A DNA stretch of 64,000 bases from positions 10,216,099 to 10,280,098 of the forward strand of contig JAGGNK010006448.1 of assembly GCA_017590115.1 (NCBI GenBank), given 5' to 3'. This document shows positions 51,601 through 64,000 of the stretch, in pieces; position 1 is the first letter of the stretch; each line of letters starts with the position of its first letter. The notes beneath the pieces were generated by a model, which was not told the origin of the DNA, did no database searches, and saw nothing but the letters and a program-made list of their open reading frames with translations. Source of the DNA: Montifringilla adamsi. Taxonomy: Eukaryota > Chordata > Aves > Passeriformes > Passeridae. The translations under genes were made by a program, and so were the position numbers.

Positions 51601-54600
51601 AGAAAATAAACTAATGGGAAAAATTCTCTTTATGGCTTATATTTACTTTTCTTTTAAGTCACTCAAAGTGTAATTTACCTTTGTTCTTAAAGCTTTTTCA
51701 GAGCCATATCTTTAAGTAATATCCACACTGCACTGTTTAGCTGTTCAGAATAACTCTCTAATGCAATTACACCTCAGTTAGCTAATATGTTCTTTTGTTT
51801 CACTACAAATAACAAAAAAAATATATATTTCAAAACAATATCTAGGCAGGAAGTCTGTCACAATACTCTTGGGATATTAGTAGCAACGGTATTTTTGTGC
51901 CTGTTAGAAACTTCAGCCACCTTCAAAAATGTAAGTTGATGCATTTGTTGCTTCACTGTTGTAAAATCTTGGTGGTTTTAAGATGATAGCCTGATTTTAG
52001 AGAACTCTGAAAGGAGGTTTATGCAGTCACACAGTTTTCACACTTGTGTCTGAAGCCCACTTGCTAATTTCCACATGAGTTTAAAGCATAGCAGAAGTCT
52101 CACAGTCAAATTCACAAATATGGCGGAAGTTCAGTGGTAGACAATAGGGGATTACCCAAAATTTATTACATTGGTGCAATATTGGAGAGAATTCAACCTG
52201 GCAGTGTCTGGCTGTGCAGTTTTGCCCATTCCACAGCACACCAGTGGACATGGAGAAGGAGGTAAAGCTTGCTGTGCTGAAGGAGAAAAACACAGATATT
52301 CCGTAGTTCCTACTGCTTGCCAACAACATGTTACTCTTCAGTACTATTTTTCCAGAGGTACCAGAGAGGTGCACCTGGCTCCAGTATTTATATGGAGTCT
52401 ATCCCCTGGGGTGTTAACTGTATGATGGGCATAGAGCACTCCCATTCAAGTGTGAAGTGGCAGAAGTTTATTAATTCAGGTGTGGGCAATTCAGGGAGAT
52501 CAATAGGTTCCTGACCACATAATTGATTGTGGGAGCACCAAAACACTCTGCTCAATTACTATTTTTGTTACCATCTGCCAATTTTAACAGCTTCTCTGGA
52601 TAGTCAACTGAAAGCCTCTTTAATGAGTAGGTTACAATCTGTAGGTCTTCCATAGGTGATCATTTGAAATCAAGAGTAAGGCCAGAAATAAATTTCCTCC
52701 AAGTAAAAAAAAAAAAACTAACAAAGAAATAAGCAAGAAAAGAAAAGTCTTTTTTTCACAATGATATTTTATATGCAATAAAAACTGTAGCATGGTGAGG
52801 GATGAAACAACCTTCATACACAAATATATCCACAATTGTTCTGAGAGCCAGTTCATGTCATTTAACAGAAGTAAAAAGCCAGTGAAAAAATGCCTATGCC
52901 TCTGTCATTTATTGGAAATCTACCTGTTGTGCTATTCATAAAGCAAGCTTTATTGGTGAAAGAGGTAGTTACATATTAGGGAGCTCATAGCCTGAAGATC
53001 TGGTGGAGAACTGTAATTAAAGTGAATACTAAATGAAGTTCATTCAGCTTATTTCATACACTATGGCAATGATTGATTTTCACACTCAGGCTAATAGAAC
53101 AGTTTTCATCAGTCCTGCTATTACATTACTGTTACAGCATTCTTAGATTTTTTTTTTCCTCTGATATTATGGATTTAATAGAATTTCTGAGTCTCTTTTG
53201 TTGCTTGTAAATTTCAATTTAATTGGATCATGAGATCTCAATATTGAAAATTTAATCTTTTATTCTTTGGAAGTAGAACTGCTTTTTTTTTTTGTATTCC
53301 CACCTCCTCAACTGACTAACCTCAAAAGGGTAATAAATGCTTTCATGATGGCAGATATTTCAAAAATTAAAAATGGCTTAAATGCAGTCAGATGGCTCAC
53401 TTATGCTTTATGAAGATTAAAAAAAGTCTCTCTGTCTTTTTAAGTGAATTTGGAAGTCTGCTTGTTTGTGTCACAATTATTAATGAGAAGATATTTTGTC
53501 ATGTTCTTTAAGTGAACTTCAGACATTGAACGATTAGTATGTGTTTTTAACAGTTCTCTTGAAAACATGCTTTTTATTTTTTTTAATAGTGAAGATGAAA
53601 CTGGTCCATATCAGACCAAAGAAAAATAAATTATTTCAGACTGATTAAAAATTTAGCAATGGTACATGAGATGTTGTTGGCTCTGAAAAATCAACAGAGC
53701 TGACTGATCAATCTTGTTGTATTGTCAGGTACATATGGATGGAGAAACTGCATATTTGTTTACTGAAAAAGTGGCAGGAAAATTCCTGTTGTTACATTGT
53801 TATGTTATACATAATAGTCTTGTTAAGTGTCAGTCAGTGCTGATATCTTTTAATACAAAGCATTAAAAGCAAGAGTTCTCAAAGAGTTGCATAGTAATCA
53901 ATTCATTGAAATAATGTTGAAATAGTATTTTGATTTTTTTTCAAAGCATAGGCATCATGAGGCAAAGAGATTTAGAAGTGCTACCTGCAATGTCATCACA
54001 ATCCAAAGCATAGATGGAGCACCCTGCGTGGTGAAAAAACAGAATGTCTCCTTTGGAGTCACTTGATCTCTGTGGTTTATAAACCATGAAAGCTGAGAAA
54101 GTGCTGAATGAGAGGGGAATGTGTGTAGGCATTGAAGATAAATTCTTCAAAGGGAATACAGATTATGGACTGGCTTGTCTGAAAAGTACAAATGATCACT
54201 GACAAAAGGGTTTTCATATACTAAAGCAAAACATTTTGTGCTTCATTCTAATGACCCTGGCACAAATAAGAAGGTAAAAACAAAACTAAAAAATATCATG
54301 GCTCACATGGTAATTTTTAAAAGACCTGAGAGCAGGTTCTGTTTTCTTTTCAGATAGGTGGAGAGAAATGAGTCTCGGTATGATTTTAAGATGAAGCTAT
54401 GCAAATACATTGGGAATAGTTTGTATCGTGTAAGTTGTGGGCCTGGTGCAATAAACTAATAATCAGCTGTGCGTTTGCCAGAGGAAGTAGCATGACCTTT
54501 TCAAAAAGTATTTGGGTCTGCTCCCCAGCTTATGAATCTCACAATACCACCTTCATGTGTGTTTGCAGATTGTATTAGAAGGTGTTTAAAATTACAAAGA

Positions 54601-57600
54601 TGTCATTGTTTTGAAAAATAAAGGAATTTAATCTTTTAATGTAAAAATTTGCACCTACATAATGCAATTAGCTACATGATGTAATGTGAAAGGAAATATT
54701 GAAAGCAAAAAAGTCAATATATTTTTTTTAGTGATTGTATGTCAAAACTGGAAATAGTTTGGGTTCCTTGTCCAAGAAATAGCCGTAACGTGATACAAGA
54801 CAGCACAGCAGTTCAACGTGATCAGTAAAAGGGAAAACCCTTTTCAGCCTGTTTTTGTTTTCGCTGAGTTCCCCCATAGCCATCCCTCAATTTCCACAGC
54901 TGTCTGCATCAGGAAGAGATCTTTGTTTTCTAGCCAAGGGACACAGGGAGCCTTTGTGTGCCCACTGAGTTTGACCAGCAGGACTGTGTTGCTGCTGCAG
55001 AAGTGGTGTCTGTGCCCTGTGTGCTTAGGTGCAATGACTGCCTCATGGCTGCGTCTTCAAGTCCCTGAAATAAAGTGAAGGCCTAATTGCAGCTCAGCAA
55101 AGTGCTGTTTTCTGAGTGGAATGGTCAGTGCTGCATTGCCTGTCTTGAGATGTGTCCTAGGAAGTGCAGTGGCTCAAGGTCTGGTGGTAAAATGTCAAAG
55201 TGCAGTGGGTAGAGCAAAGGAGCCACATCTGCAACCCCAGTCATCTGTCCTCTAGGACTGGAGAAAGGGAGATCCCATCGACTTCACTGACAAAGGGGGG
55301 TCTCAGTGAGAAAGTTAAAGACTTAAAAAAAAATAAAAATCAAAGAGAACATCAGCATAAACCAAGAAAGAGGTTGCTCTTTGTGGATTACCTTATAAAC
55401 TGTAAAAATGCTTGCCATGGGCCATTATGGATACCAAAACTGTGCAAGAGTGCAAGGGGCAATTTCATTAAAAACTTGATGAAATGTATTCCACCAAGAG
55501 TTTCTAAATGCAGAGTGTCATCCCAGAATTGGGAAACCTGTGTGCTGCAGAAACACAAGGGCTGGCTGAGTGTCACGGGTGTCTCTCTGTGTGCTTACCG
55601 GAGCCATACAGTTTGATTTTGGACATTGCTGGAAACAGCTTATAGGGCTAAATAGCGTGGCTTATGTTGCTATGCTCAACTGTGTCACGGTTTTCTCCTG
55701 TGTCTTTTGGTTCTTCAGGTGGAAAAGACCTTTGTTACCTGTGTTTGCTTTTTGCTGAGTTTAAGAGGGAACTCCTTATCTACATGATCCAGAAGAAGAT
55801 ACCACAGTAACTATTTAGGAAGAAGGGCAGACCTCAGGGCTGCACTGAAAAGGCTACAGAATTTTGAAACAGTATTTCTCAGTTTTCTCTGGGAACAGAG
55901 AGGTGTTTAAATTAGTTGAACGAGATGTCCCTGTGGGTAGTTAAATGAGGAGCAGATACTGGGAAAGCAGCAATTGGTCAGTAACAACTCTAGTATGCCC
56001 TTGGGCTACAAAAGTGAAAATCTGCTTTCCAGAAGATATGAAATGTGTTTTAAGAAGAGGAAAGGTAAAGGGACATGAATTTTACAGAACATAGAGCAAC
56101 TATCAGTCCTTTTCTTGGGACTGAATTTTGGGCAAAGGTGTCTCTATATGTCTTTCGCTTTAAATCAAGTACCTCAGTTATAATGTGGAAAATACAGGAC
56201 ATCCTTTAACTCAAAATGTTTGTTAACGAACTTTTAAATACATTCATTGTGGTAGCAGTCATAGATTTAAACAATACTTAAAGTTTTATTTAATATTCAG
56301 TATTGATTAAAATATAAAAGTGAAATAAGTTTACAGCAAAGGCCAGCTTGCAGTCACAGACCTTTAAAGTATTAAAAACATATTATATTTAAAGTATTAA
56401 ATACTTTCTAATACTTAAAAGTATTTTTTCAAGCCATCCCAAAAGATGAAAAAGAATAAGACAAAGTACCTTATATTCAGGAATTCTGAAATATTCTGAA
56501 TAATGATTTGTCATAACACTATGGGAATAATATATATGTTCAGCCACATGAAAATCAAGTGTCTTATTGAGGATATAATTGCTTTTTATATTTTTCAGTA
56601 GAGGACATGTGCAGCTAACTTCAGAAAGGCTGGTAAAAAATATTGTTCCAAGTTTTCCTCAGTAGTTAGGCATCCAGATCCTTTTTTTTAGTTGTCACTG
56701 CAGGACCAGCAAAATAATCATAAGGCTCTTAAGTATTAGAGAACTTAATCATAAGTACTCTAAAGTACTCTTGAGAGTTAAAGAAGGCATGATGTATGTG
56801 GAAAGTGATGTATGTTTCAAAAATGGACAAAAATGAGAAAAAGAAACTTTCAGTATAGAATTCTAAAAACATATTTCATGATGATTGCAACAGACAGCAA
56901 GGTGGATAGATGCAATTAGCCATGGATTGAGGAGACAGCAAATGAAGGTATTTGTGTTGTTTCCTGAGCACCACAGTAAACATGGAGTGGACTGTAAGGG
57001 AGAGTACCTGCTCAAAAAACGTGAACTGAGAACGGCTGGAACTAACTTTAATTTGCTGCCTCATAAGATGAGCTGCTGCTTTGCTTTTAATATTGAGAGG
57101 ATGTAGCTGTAGCTTGCTTCAGTTAATGCAAATGTTCAGATAAGTTAATATAAGTATAGTGAAGACTTACTGAAATAATAAATTAATGTGCTTTTGAAAT
57201 AGTCATATATTGGTGTATTTAAAAGGAAAACATGGATGTATAAAGAACAAGAGATTTTCATGTAATTTTTATATAATTATACTTTTATATTTATAAGAAA
57301 CGATAAAAAAAAAAAAAAGGGGAGGAAAACAGGTTTCTGAGAATACAAATATAAGTCAGGAAGGCTCTTTGGAAACAACAGTGCCAAGCTAGGAGATTTT
57401 TAATATTTTTTTCCTGTAAAAGCCAAAAATGTACACTTGTAATTTAGAAAATAGAGAAAAAGAAAGATGCTCTCAGGCAATGGGTCAGAGAACCAAATCC
57501 GGCTGTAAAGTATTTGCTATGCTGTCAAGTTTAACTGGTCATTGAAGCAATTTATCTAAGGTTGTTTTCATGTTTCCATTTTACTTTATTTTGAGTAATA

Positions 57601-59170
57601 CAATTTAAAATCCATCCAGATACATTCTCCCTGACATCAGAGGAGGAAAAGCTAGGTAAACATTTCATATCCTAGAGGCTGATGTCATAAATTACAGGTT
57701 TTAGTAAGGCCCAATAAAACCCTTATTATTCAGACCCTGGTTGTGCATCTTCTTTCCAGCACTGCAATGTTCCTGAGTTTGGAAAGTGCCTGCTGGAAAA
57801 ATGCATAGAATTTAGTATATATGCAATGTCAATTTGTTCTCATATCACGTTAAATCCTCTCTTGGTGTCTCCCCAAACCATGATGTTCAGACTCTGTTTT
57901 ATAAGGGCTCAGAAGGAGGAAGATGTCTGCTGGGATGGAAAAAATCTCTCAGTGTCAATGCCTAAAGTGTAGGTATCGTCTTTTGCTTTGGAGTTCTCAT
58001 CTCTCTGAAATCCTGACAGATTGGCTATTTTAGGTCAAAATGCATTTTGTACTTCAAGATAGGTAGGGAAGTTTCTTTCCTTGTTCAGCATGTGTTTTTT
58101 CAAATGCTTGTTCAAAAAGGTTGTTTTCTGGAAATTATTACCCACAGAACTCCCAAACTTCCTTTTTTCCTTTTATAAAACCCATTGGGAAACCTGACCT
58201 CATTCTCTAAGACTATTCCGTATACTAAATTTGTATCTATGTTTTTAGACTGTTTAATAGCATGAACTGAGCATCACGATCCAATTTTATTTGGTGCTGT
58301 AAAAACACAGATGGAAAAAGCAGGTCCCCAAAATATGCAGAAGACAACTACCAGATGGACAAATTTCAGTTGTGGAATACAAGGACTGAATTCGCCAATG
58401 CAAGTTCATATTGCTGTCAGAGGTTTCAGTGCAGTCTTGGGTTAGAGAGTCACTAAAATGAAAGGTTGTTTCTAATCTGAAAGTGCAGTTGGTAGGGTGA
58501 ATCTGAGGGTGATGCCGGTGAATCTGGGTGCAATTTGACTCTCAAAGATTGCCCATCTGTGCAGTTTTAAAATTTCTGCTAAGTTTTTGTGGTCTTTCTA
58601 AATGTGTAAATGGTTTCCTTACTCAAGTTTTGTATTCAGATTACGATGTGTCGTGAATTAGTAGCAAAAAGAAGAAAGCTGCAGGTTGCCTGAGTATTCT
58701 GAAGGCAAAATGAAGTAGAAAATTAAAGATATTTATCTCCATTATTCTGTTTTAAACATATTATTAACAAATCTGAAGGTACAAAGAAATTGATGAGTTA
58801 TTATTCAGACTGTGAGAGCAATATATATTTTAATAGGAAGAAAAAAGTAGCCTACTGCTTGCATATTGTGATCCTCTCTGCTTTTTTTCTGGAATAAATG
58901 AGATTGTGACTGTTCTGTGCACATCCCTGCCTAATCCAAGCAGTTGCTAGATGCTGTGATGTGTTTTCATAGCAGACGGTACCAGTTGATGCCAAGAGAG
59001 AGGTCAGTAATAACCAAAGTAGATTTCCAGTGACAAGCAAACACGGATTGCCTCACAAGCTCAAACTATTAATGGCAGCAAACCATGAATTTTTCAAATA
59101 TCTGTAAATGATAGGTAAATTTTAAAGGAAAAAAAAGAGAGATACACTAAAAATTATACCTCAATATGTG
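48630..59170. other. Long unique non-coding stretch (about 10.5 kb)
   Basis: No gene, RNA gene or assigned interspersed repeat. The longest frame (138 codons, 55200-55616, +) contains several Lys/Arg-rich segments but no domain and no splice context. A-rich runs occur at 51120-51132, 52706-52718 and 57305-57318. Two short segments bracketed by good splice-site strings (53985-54023 on -, 54354-54429 on +) are listed as findings, not genes. Confidence 0.55.
56391..56407. repeat. Short inverted repeat in an AAGTATT-rich patch
   Basis: AAAGTATT (56391-56398) and its exact complement AATACTTT (56400-56407) flank one A. AAGTATT or its complement occurs several more times between 56360 and 56430. 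Confidence 0.8.
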
Positions 59171-59255
59171 ATGTGTGGCATGACATTCTTATATTCAGTG
59201 CTGCTTCCCTTCCCATGTGTGGCATGACATTCTTATATTCAGTGCTGCTTCCCTT
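59171..59255. repeat. Exact tandem duplication, 44-bp period
   Basis: A 41-bp block starting ATGTGTGGCATGACATTC and ending GTGCTGCTTCCCTT occurs at 59171-59211 and again, with no mismatch, at 59215-59255; the linker is CCC. Because 44 is not a multiple of three, the two copies are read in different phases by the apparent + strand frame starting here (59173-59571), which argues against that frame being a gene. Perfect identity suggests the duplication is young. Confidence 0.95.
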
Positions 59256-61649
59256 GCAAGCTTTACTCGGTGAAGAGCTTGTTATAATTTGGTTGGCAGC
59301 TTTTTCCCTGCCTCAGAAGGAAAGCTGCAGACTGTTTCTCTGCTCTTGGAATCTCTTAAGTCATGCTTGCTGGGTAGGTTTACAAACATACTTCAGCAGC
59401 CAGCACACCAGACTGTCTCCATGTGCTGATTCCTCTGCTCTTCTTGTGGGACCCCCAGAGCCCTGGAAATGCCTCTGGTCCTGCAGGGTCCCCAGAGGGA
59501 GTTGGGTGTTACCAAGGAGTCTCCAGGACATGAAAGCAGGTCTCTCAAATCTCCTCTCTTTTGCTTGTTGATTCCTCATATTAACTCAGTGAGTATTTAG
59601 TTCCTCAGTAAAGGAAGGATGCTAGTCATGTGGGTTAGAAATGCTTTGAGATCCCTGGACTCAAAACCACCCAAAACTTTTCTGTCTCTCTAGGCTGCGC
59701 ACTGCCCAAAAGGCAGAACCATAGACCATTGTCGTAAATAACTGGAAAGTATTTCCATGTTTTACCAAAGCATTGTGCTCATTTCTCTTATTTCAGAGAA
59801 TTAGTAGTAGTTGTGCTTAATCTGCTTGTTGTCAATTCAGCCATCTCAGCTGGCATCTTCTTGTCAGTGTATGTTGACTGCCCAGCTGCAAACAAGCTTT
59901 TTTTGGTCAAAACAGCTATGAGAATAACCCCTGAAAATTGTTTCAGCTCGTATTGTACTGATGCAATTACTGCATATTCTACTTTTAAATGTAATTTGTA
60001 AACCTTGGTTGTAATGTTCCATATTAATACTTTAAAAATACTGTAGATAAATTGTTTGTTGTCGAGGAACATTGGACTATCAGGTAATCCTGATGGATTA
60101 ATGTGTTTGTTATAAGCGTAATGAGGCATATTTTACCTGAAAAGGTTTTAATTAGGAAAGCATCAGAGGTTTGTATAATGCAAAACCATTAATCTGAAAA
60201 TGAAATCATTACAAAACCATACGAGCACACCTCAGCAACTCAAATTTGCTGTAATTATAGAAAATTACATAGTCTGTTTAATACATAAATTGCAAGATAA
60301 TCAAATTAGGGGTCATCTGTTTGAGTAACAGTGATTGCTTTTGGAAAAAAGGACACTGGCACACCCATGATGGAGTGGAAAAGGGGTTATGATAAAAGTT
60401 TATCAAAGAGTCTCTGCTGATGCCTGTAAGCTGAAAAACACAAGCATGATCCTCAATATTTCTAGAAAGACATTAAATCACAATAATTGTAGAATATACT
60501 GCAGTGCTCACAGTATGTTAGATTGAAGAAGTTTTGGCAATTCTAAAACAAAGATGTTTTTTAAATGGTCTCAAAGATCATACTCTGAAAATTATTTTCC
60601 TTTATTCTAATTTTTTCAGTCATAAAATGTACAAGAGAAGGGCAAAAATTTCGCTAATAGAAGGAGTGACTTAGTGACAAGTAACTGACTTTCAAAGAGA
60701 AAGGCTAAATGTGCTAATGATAACAGTTAAAAGTGTGTTTCTTCTGTAAACTCTATATTGTTTGCTTATTTAATGAAAATCATGTCTGTGAATATCCAAT
60801 TAGATTGCAAAATAATTACTGTTTTTTATAACCAAGAGAGTTCAAAAGACCTGAGATGATTTGTAGCTTTTTGTTTAATTATCAGGGCTTGACTATTCAT
60901 GAAATTTGTTCTGTCACTTCCACACATCTTGTAGAAGTTTTGGAAAAGTTGGTGTATTTTTCTCTGAAGCATAGATCTTTGAAAAGCAATAAAATGTTTT
61001 GTCACTTTTGCCCAGGTACAGTGAGCTAGGTAAGATAAATGATGCAGCAGGTGACCTCATGCAAGGTTTTGGGACTCACTGTGATTCTGAGGCAGGGCCA
61101 GATTCTGAGTCACTGTTTCCTTTCTGCACTAGCCCAGTGGTTAGTCCAGATGTTCTACAGCTTTATCTCTACTGCTAACCTAAGCAGGCTTCTATTTTAT
61201 TTTGGAGGACAAGGGTAAAATATAATATCTGTCCCAGTGGACTAGCTATTATCAGCATTGTCTCAACTTGGCAGTTTATTGAAAAGCTTGGCATAAAGCA
61301 AAGAGTTTTGATAAGTTTTGACCACATTCAAGACAAATTATCACTGAAGCTGTGTCAGCAGCTGTAATTCAGCTACACAGTAAAGAAATGTGCTACATAT
61401 TTGAAATTACTAAATCTGTAATACTGATTATCACATTCCTTTTGTAAGTTGTAAAGGGATAGCATAACTAGATACACAGCATGCAAATCCTTCAAAAGAA
61501 TGAAAATGTCTTCAAAGGCCTGGGTTTCCTTTCATGTTACAGCAGATTGGTGGATCACCTTCTCAAAGTACATGTTGTTCATGAGAAAGAAAAAGAAGCA
61601 ATATGGTATCAGAATTCAATCTTTATACATAATTTTCCCTACTTTAAAA
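59256..61649. other. Unique non-coding DNA
   Basis: 59390-59570 is GC-richer than the surroundings and open in several frames, without a recognisable product. About 60150-60340 is AT-rich with several ATTA and TAAT cores. No repeat family was assigned. Confidence 0.6.
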
Positions 61650-61679
61650 ATGTGTGTGTATAAATATGTACACACACAT
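61650..61679. repeat. Perfect hairpin of alternating TG/CA, 11-bp arms
   Basis: The left arm ATGTGTGTGTA (61650-61660) and right arm TACACACACAT (61669-61679) are exact complements around the 8-nt loop TAAATATG. The arms are alternating purine-pyrimidine, so they could extrude a cruciform or adopt Z-DNA under negative supercoiling. Confidence 0.9.
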
Positions 61680-62154
61680 ACCTAATGTACATTTTATACA
61701 CATTTCTTGCCCACTACATATTTATATACACTTAGACATACTTTCCTAAATCAAGAAGTAAAATCCGTTAAGTGGACGGTGGCATGTTTTGAGATTGCAC
61801 ATGATTGATCAGAAGAAATACAAGCATGAAATCAAGAGGCATTAAGAAGTATTCTAAACTATGCAGTCTGGTTCTAAAGACATCACAGCAGCTACACAAA
61901 CGTAATTGTATTAAAATGCCCTGGCACAAAAATGCTATCTCAGCATATTACTTTCTGAAGACCTCTCGCCTTGTAATATTGTTACAGAACTGCCAATGCA
62001 GTAAGTTCTTTGAAAAATCATCCTTCAATATTTTGTATGCCTCAGTGGTTCATATGCCAAATGAAATTACCATACATGCTGTAACAGAGGAGCAAATATT
62101 TTATTCATTGAACTTTTTATGACAATGTTGAACGGTATTTATTTTCAACTGCTG
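61680..62154. other. Unique AT-rich non-coding DNA
   Basis: The 105-codon + strand frame at 61805-62122 has no recognisable domain and no splice context. No repeats were assigned. Confidence 0.6.
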
Positions 62155-62171
62155 TTTTTTTTTTTTTTTTT
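62155..62171. repeat. Poly(T) run
   Basis: Seventeen consecutive T. No retrocopy body is seen beside it. Confidence 0.95.
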
Positions 62172-62317
62172 GCTTTCCCTTATTCCATTCAAATCAATCA
62201 TTCAAGCTTATTTAATGTAGATAAAATGACTAATGGAAAGGAAAGGTAAAACACTTAGGTATCACTATAAAATTGTACATATGTTTAAAATGTATACATA
62301 AACATATGTATAAAATT

Positions 62318-62342
62318 ACACACATATACAATGTATGTGTGT
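62318..62342. repeat. Perfect hairpin of alternating CA/TG, 9-bp arms
   Basis: ACACACATA (62318-62326) and TATGTGTGT (62334-62342) are exact complements around TACAATG. The 40 bp upstream are also rich in ATGTATACAT-type palindromes. This is the second such structure within 700 bp. Confidence 0.9.
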
Positions 62343-64000
62343 AAGATGTCTCCTCTGAATATGTTGGTCAGCCATTCAAATATTCAGTGTAATGGTATTT
62401 CAGTTTCCTGGAATGTCATAGCTGGTGTCCAGAAAGTCTTGGTGCTCACATTGTACCTCTGTAGTATCTGTGGCTGGCTCAGGTACCCCAGGGCCTCTCA
62501 AGCAGGACTACATGCCTGTTTTTGGGTGGATAATCCAGCACTGCAGTTTGTAAGGTGGAGCTGAATTGCACCCAAGGTGCCATTATTTTGACACACATTA
62601 TTTGTCTTTACCAGGAGCAGATCTGTGGTCAGGATTTCTGCCTTGGTCACAGATACATCTGGTCGATTTTGGGGTGTTTTGTATTGTTTATGTTGGTTTT
62701 TTGCAGCACAGTTTTTCTCACAGTGATAGACATGATGGAAGAACTTAAGCAGATAAGGACAAGGAGTACAGTTACATCATGCTTGGGGAAACTAAGAAAA
62801 TTGCCAGGCAGCTGAGTTACAGAAATATTGGATGGACAGAACTGATTTGAAAAAGACTGAGATTTCTTGTGCATTTTTTCAGGTTGCCTACTTCAGGCCT
62901 ATAGCATTTATGACTGGTTTAGATTATTTCATCCTGATGAACCTCAATTTTATATATAAAAAGTAATATTGCTTCCATTTTTTCTACAAACCACAGCACC
63001 TGAGAGACAGAGATGTTCAGCCTCAATATCATGATTTGGGAGGAATTTTGATTCTTCCACTCATTAATGGAAATATTAAAGAATCCCAAACAATGCTGAA
63101 AATTGATCCAGAGTATACAATTGCTGCCTCTTTTTTTTTCACTGCTCAGGGAACTCATGGTGATTTACACAGTGATTCATTTCTCCTGAGTACCAAAAAA
63201 TGGGCCAGCTGAGCTCATGCAGAAAAAAGTTCAAACAGGTATTGGTAAGGAAGAGATATAGAAGTGATATTTAAATTATGTGAGTTACTGTGTGATTGTA
63301 AATTATTAGATTTTCTATAAATTTTTTTCCTTCCTTATAAGAAATTCTCTCAGTTTAGAGAAAAGTTTAGGAGAAAAAACACTCTGGAATGAATGTTTCC
63401 TCTAAAAAAGGGTTCCAACAATCCCTTTCCACCAATAAGGAATGAATACTAGTGGATGAAAGTGAAAAAAACCCCCGATTGTTTATTGACAAATAGGGTA
63501 CCCACATAGCATGGGAGAAAGGTAAATAAATGCTAGTTATTGAACTGTCAGAACCGTCACACACACATCCCAGAAAAAAAATCCCAAAATGCCAGGGACA
63601 AATGGTGGCTGAAGAGCCCCAAAACTCCCTCCACACCCACTGTAAAGATGCTGCCACCATTTTTGGACATAAAGCAGACCACCAGAGAATACGCTATCAT
63701 TAAATCACCCCAAGACAGAAATGTCATAAATATTATAAGAAATCTTAAGTGCAGAGAGCTGCTTTAGACTTCATCACATGCATGTTTGTCCCTGATGTCT
63801 TCAGGACAAAGTGTTAATCAAATGTAGTAAAGTTTATTGCTGCTTTAGTATTTTTCTTCTTTCATTTGCGTAAGATGTCTGCTGCACACTTATTTAGTCT
63901 AGTTCCTCCAGGCTAGTGGCATGTTAAAGTTGCTACAGAAAGGTAATAAAACATATGGGTTGACTCCGCATAGTATTAAATAAATTGATTTTTTTTTTCT
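62343..64000. other. Unique non-coding DNA to window end
   Basis: Several short overlapping frames (62331-62874, up to 86 codons, both strands) show no domain. A T run lies at 63131-63140 and another at the window end (63990-63998). No repeat family or gene was recognised. Confidence 0.6.

Noticed and set aside
59173..59571. 132-codon + frame starting in the tandem duplication
   Set aside because: The 44-bp duplication shifts phase between copies, and the rest has no recognisable domain.

Overview
The window looks like nuclear DNA from a bird, most likely a neoavian and possibly a songbird. It is AT-rich throughout. It has no compact operon-like genes, no ribosome-binding-site and ORF architecture, and no long reading frames. 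The organism call rests on interspersed repeats. Six 3'-truncated fragments are recognisable as CR1 retrotransposons, the dominant LINE family of birds and other sauropsids. One complete LTR of about 600 bp, with TG...CA ends, resembles LTRs I know from songbird and other neoavian genomes. No SINE families of mammalian type are visible. The species cannot be named from this sequence.

Layout. 1-18.7 kb is almost entirely unique sequence. It contains one CR1 tail (5638-5756, + strand), simple repeats (triplet tract at 9.1 kb, double poly-T at 10.26 kb, TTTGG tract at 10.8 kb, GGTT tract at 15.96 kb), a 28-bp-period duplication at 13.0 kb and a perfect palindrome at 13.26 kb. 18.7-19.65 kb is a small repeat cluster, with a minus-strand CR1 tail followed by a solo endogenous-retrovirus LTR (19042-19645). 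19.65-44.4 kb is again unique DNA with one CR1 tail near 27.07 kb, A-rich tracts and an ATCA tract. 44.4-48.6 kb holds the largest CR1 piece (44377-44875, a dead fragment of the ORF2 3' end plus tail), a long GAAA microsatellite at 46.9 kb and two more CR1 tails. 48.6-64 kb is unique DNA with an exact 44-bp-period duplication at 59.2 kb and two alternating TG/CA hairpins at 61.65 and 62.32 kb.

Genes. I found no protein-coding gene, exon or RNA gene that I can support. The longest reading frame is 148 codons. The longer frames overlap each other on both strands, contain simple repeats, or lie on pyrimidine-rich strands where stop codons are rare. I recognised none as a protein. The window is best read as intergenic DNA or the inside of a very large intron. 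Distant regulatory elements or non-coding exons could be present, but composition alone cannot prove them.

No novel system stands out. The most checkable oddities are the solo LTR with its retained poly(A) signal, the exact tandem duplication at 59.2 kb, the perfect inverted repeats, and two splice-site-bracketed segments that might be non-coding exons or a microexon.
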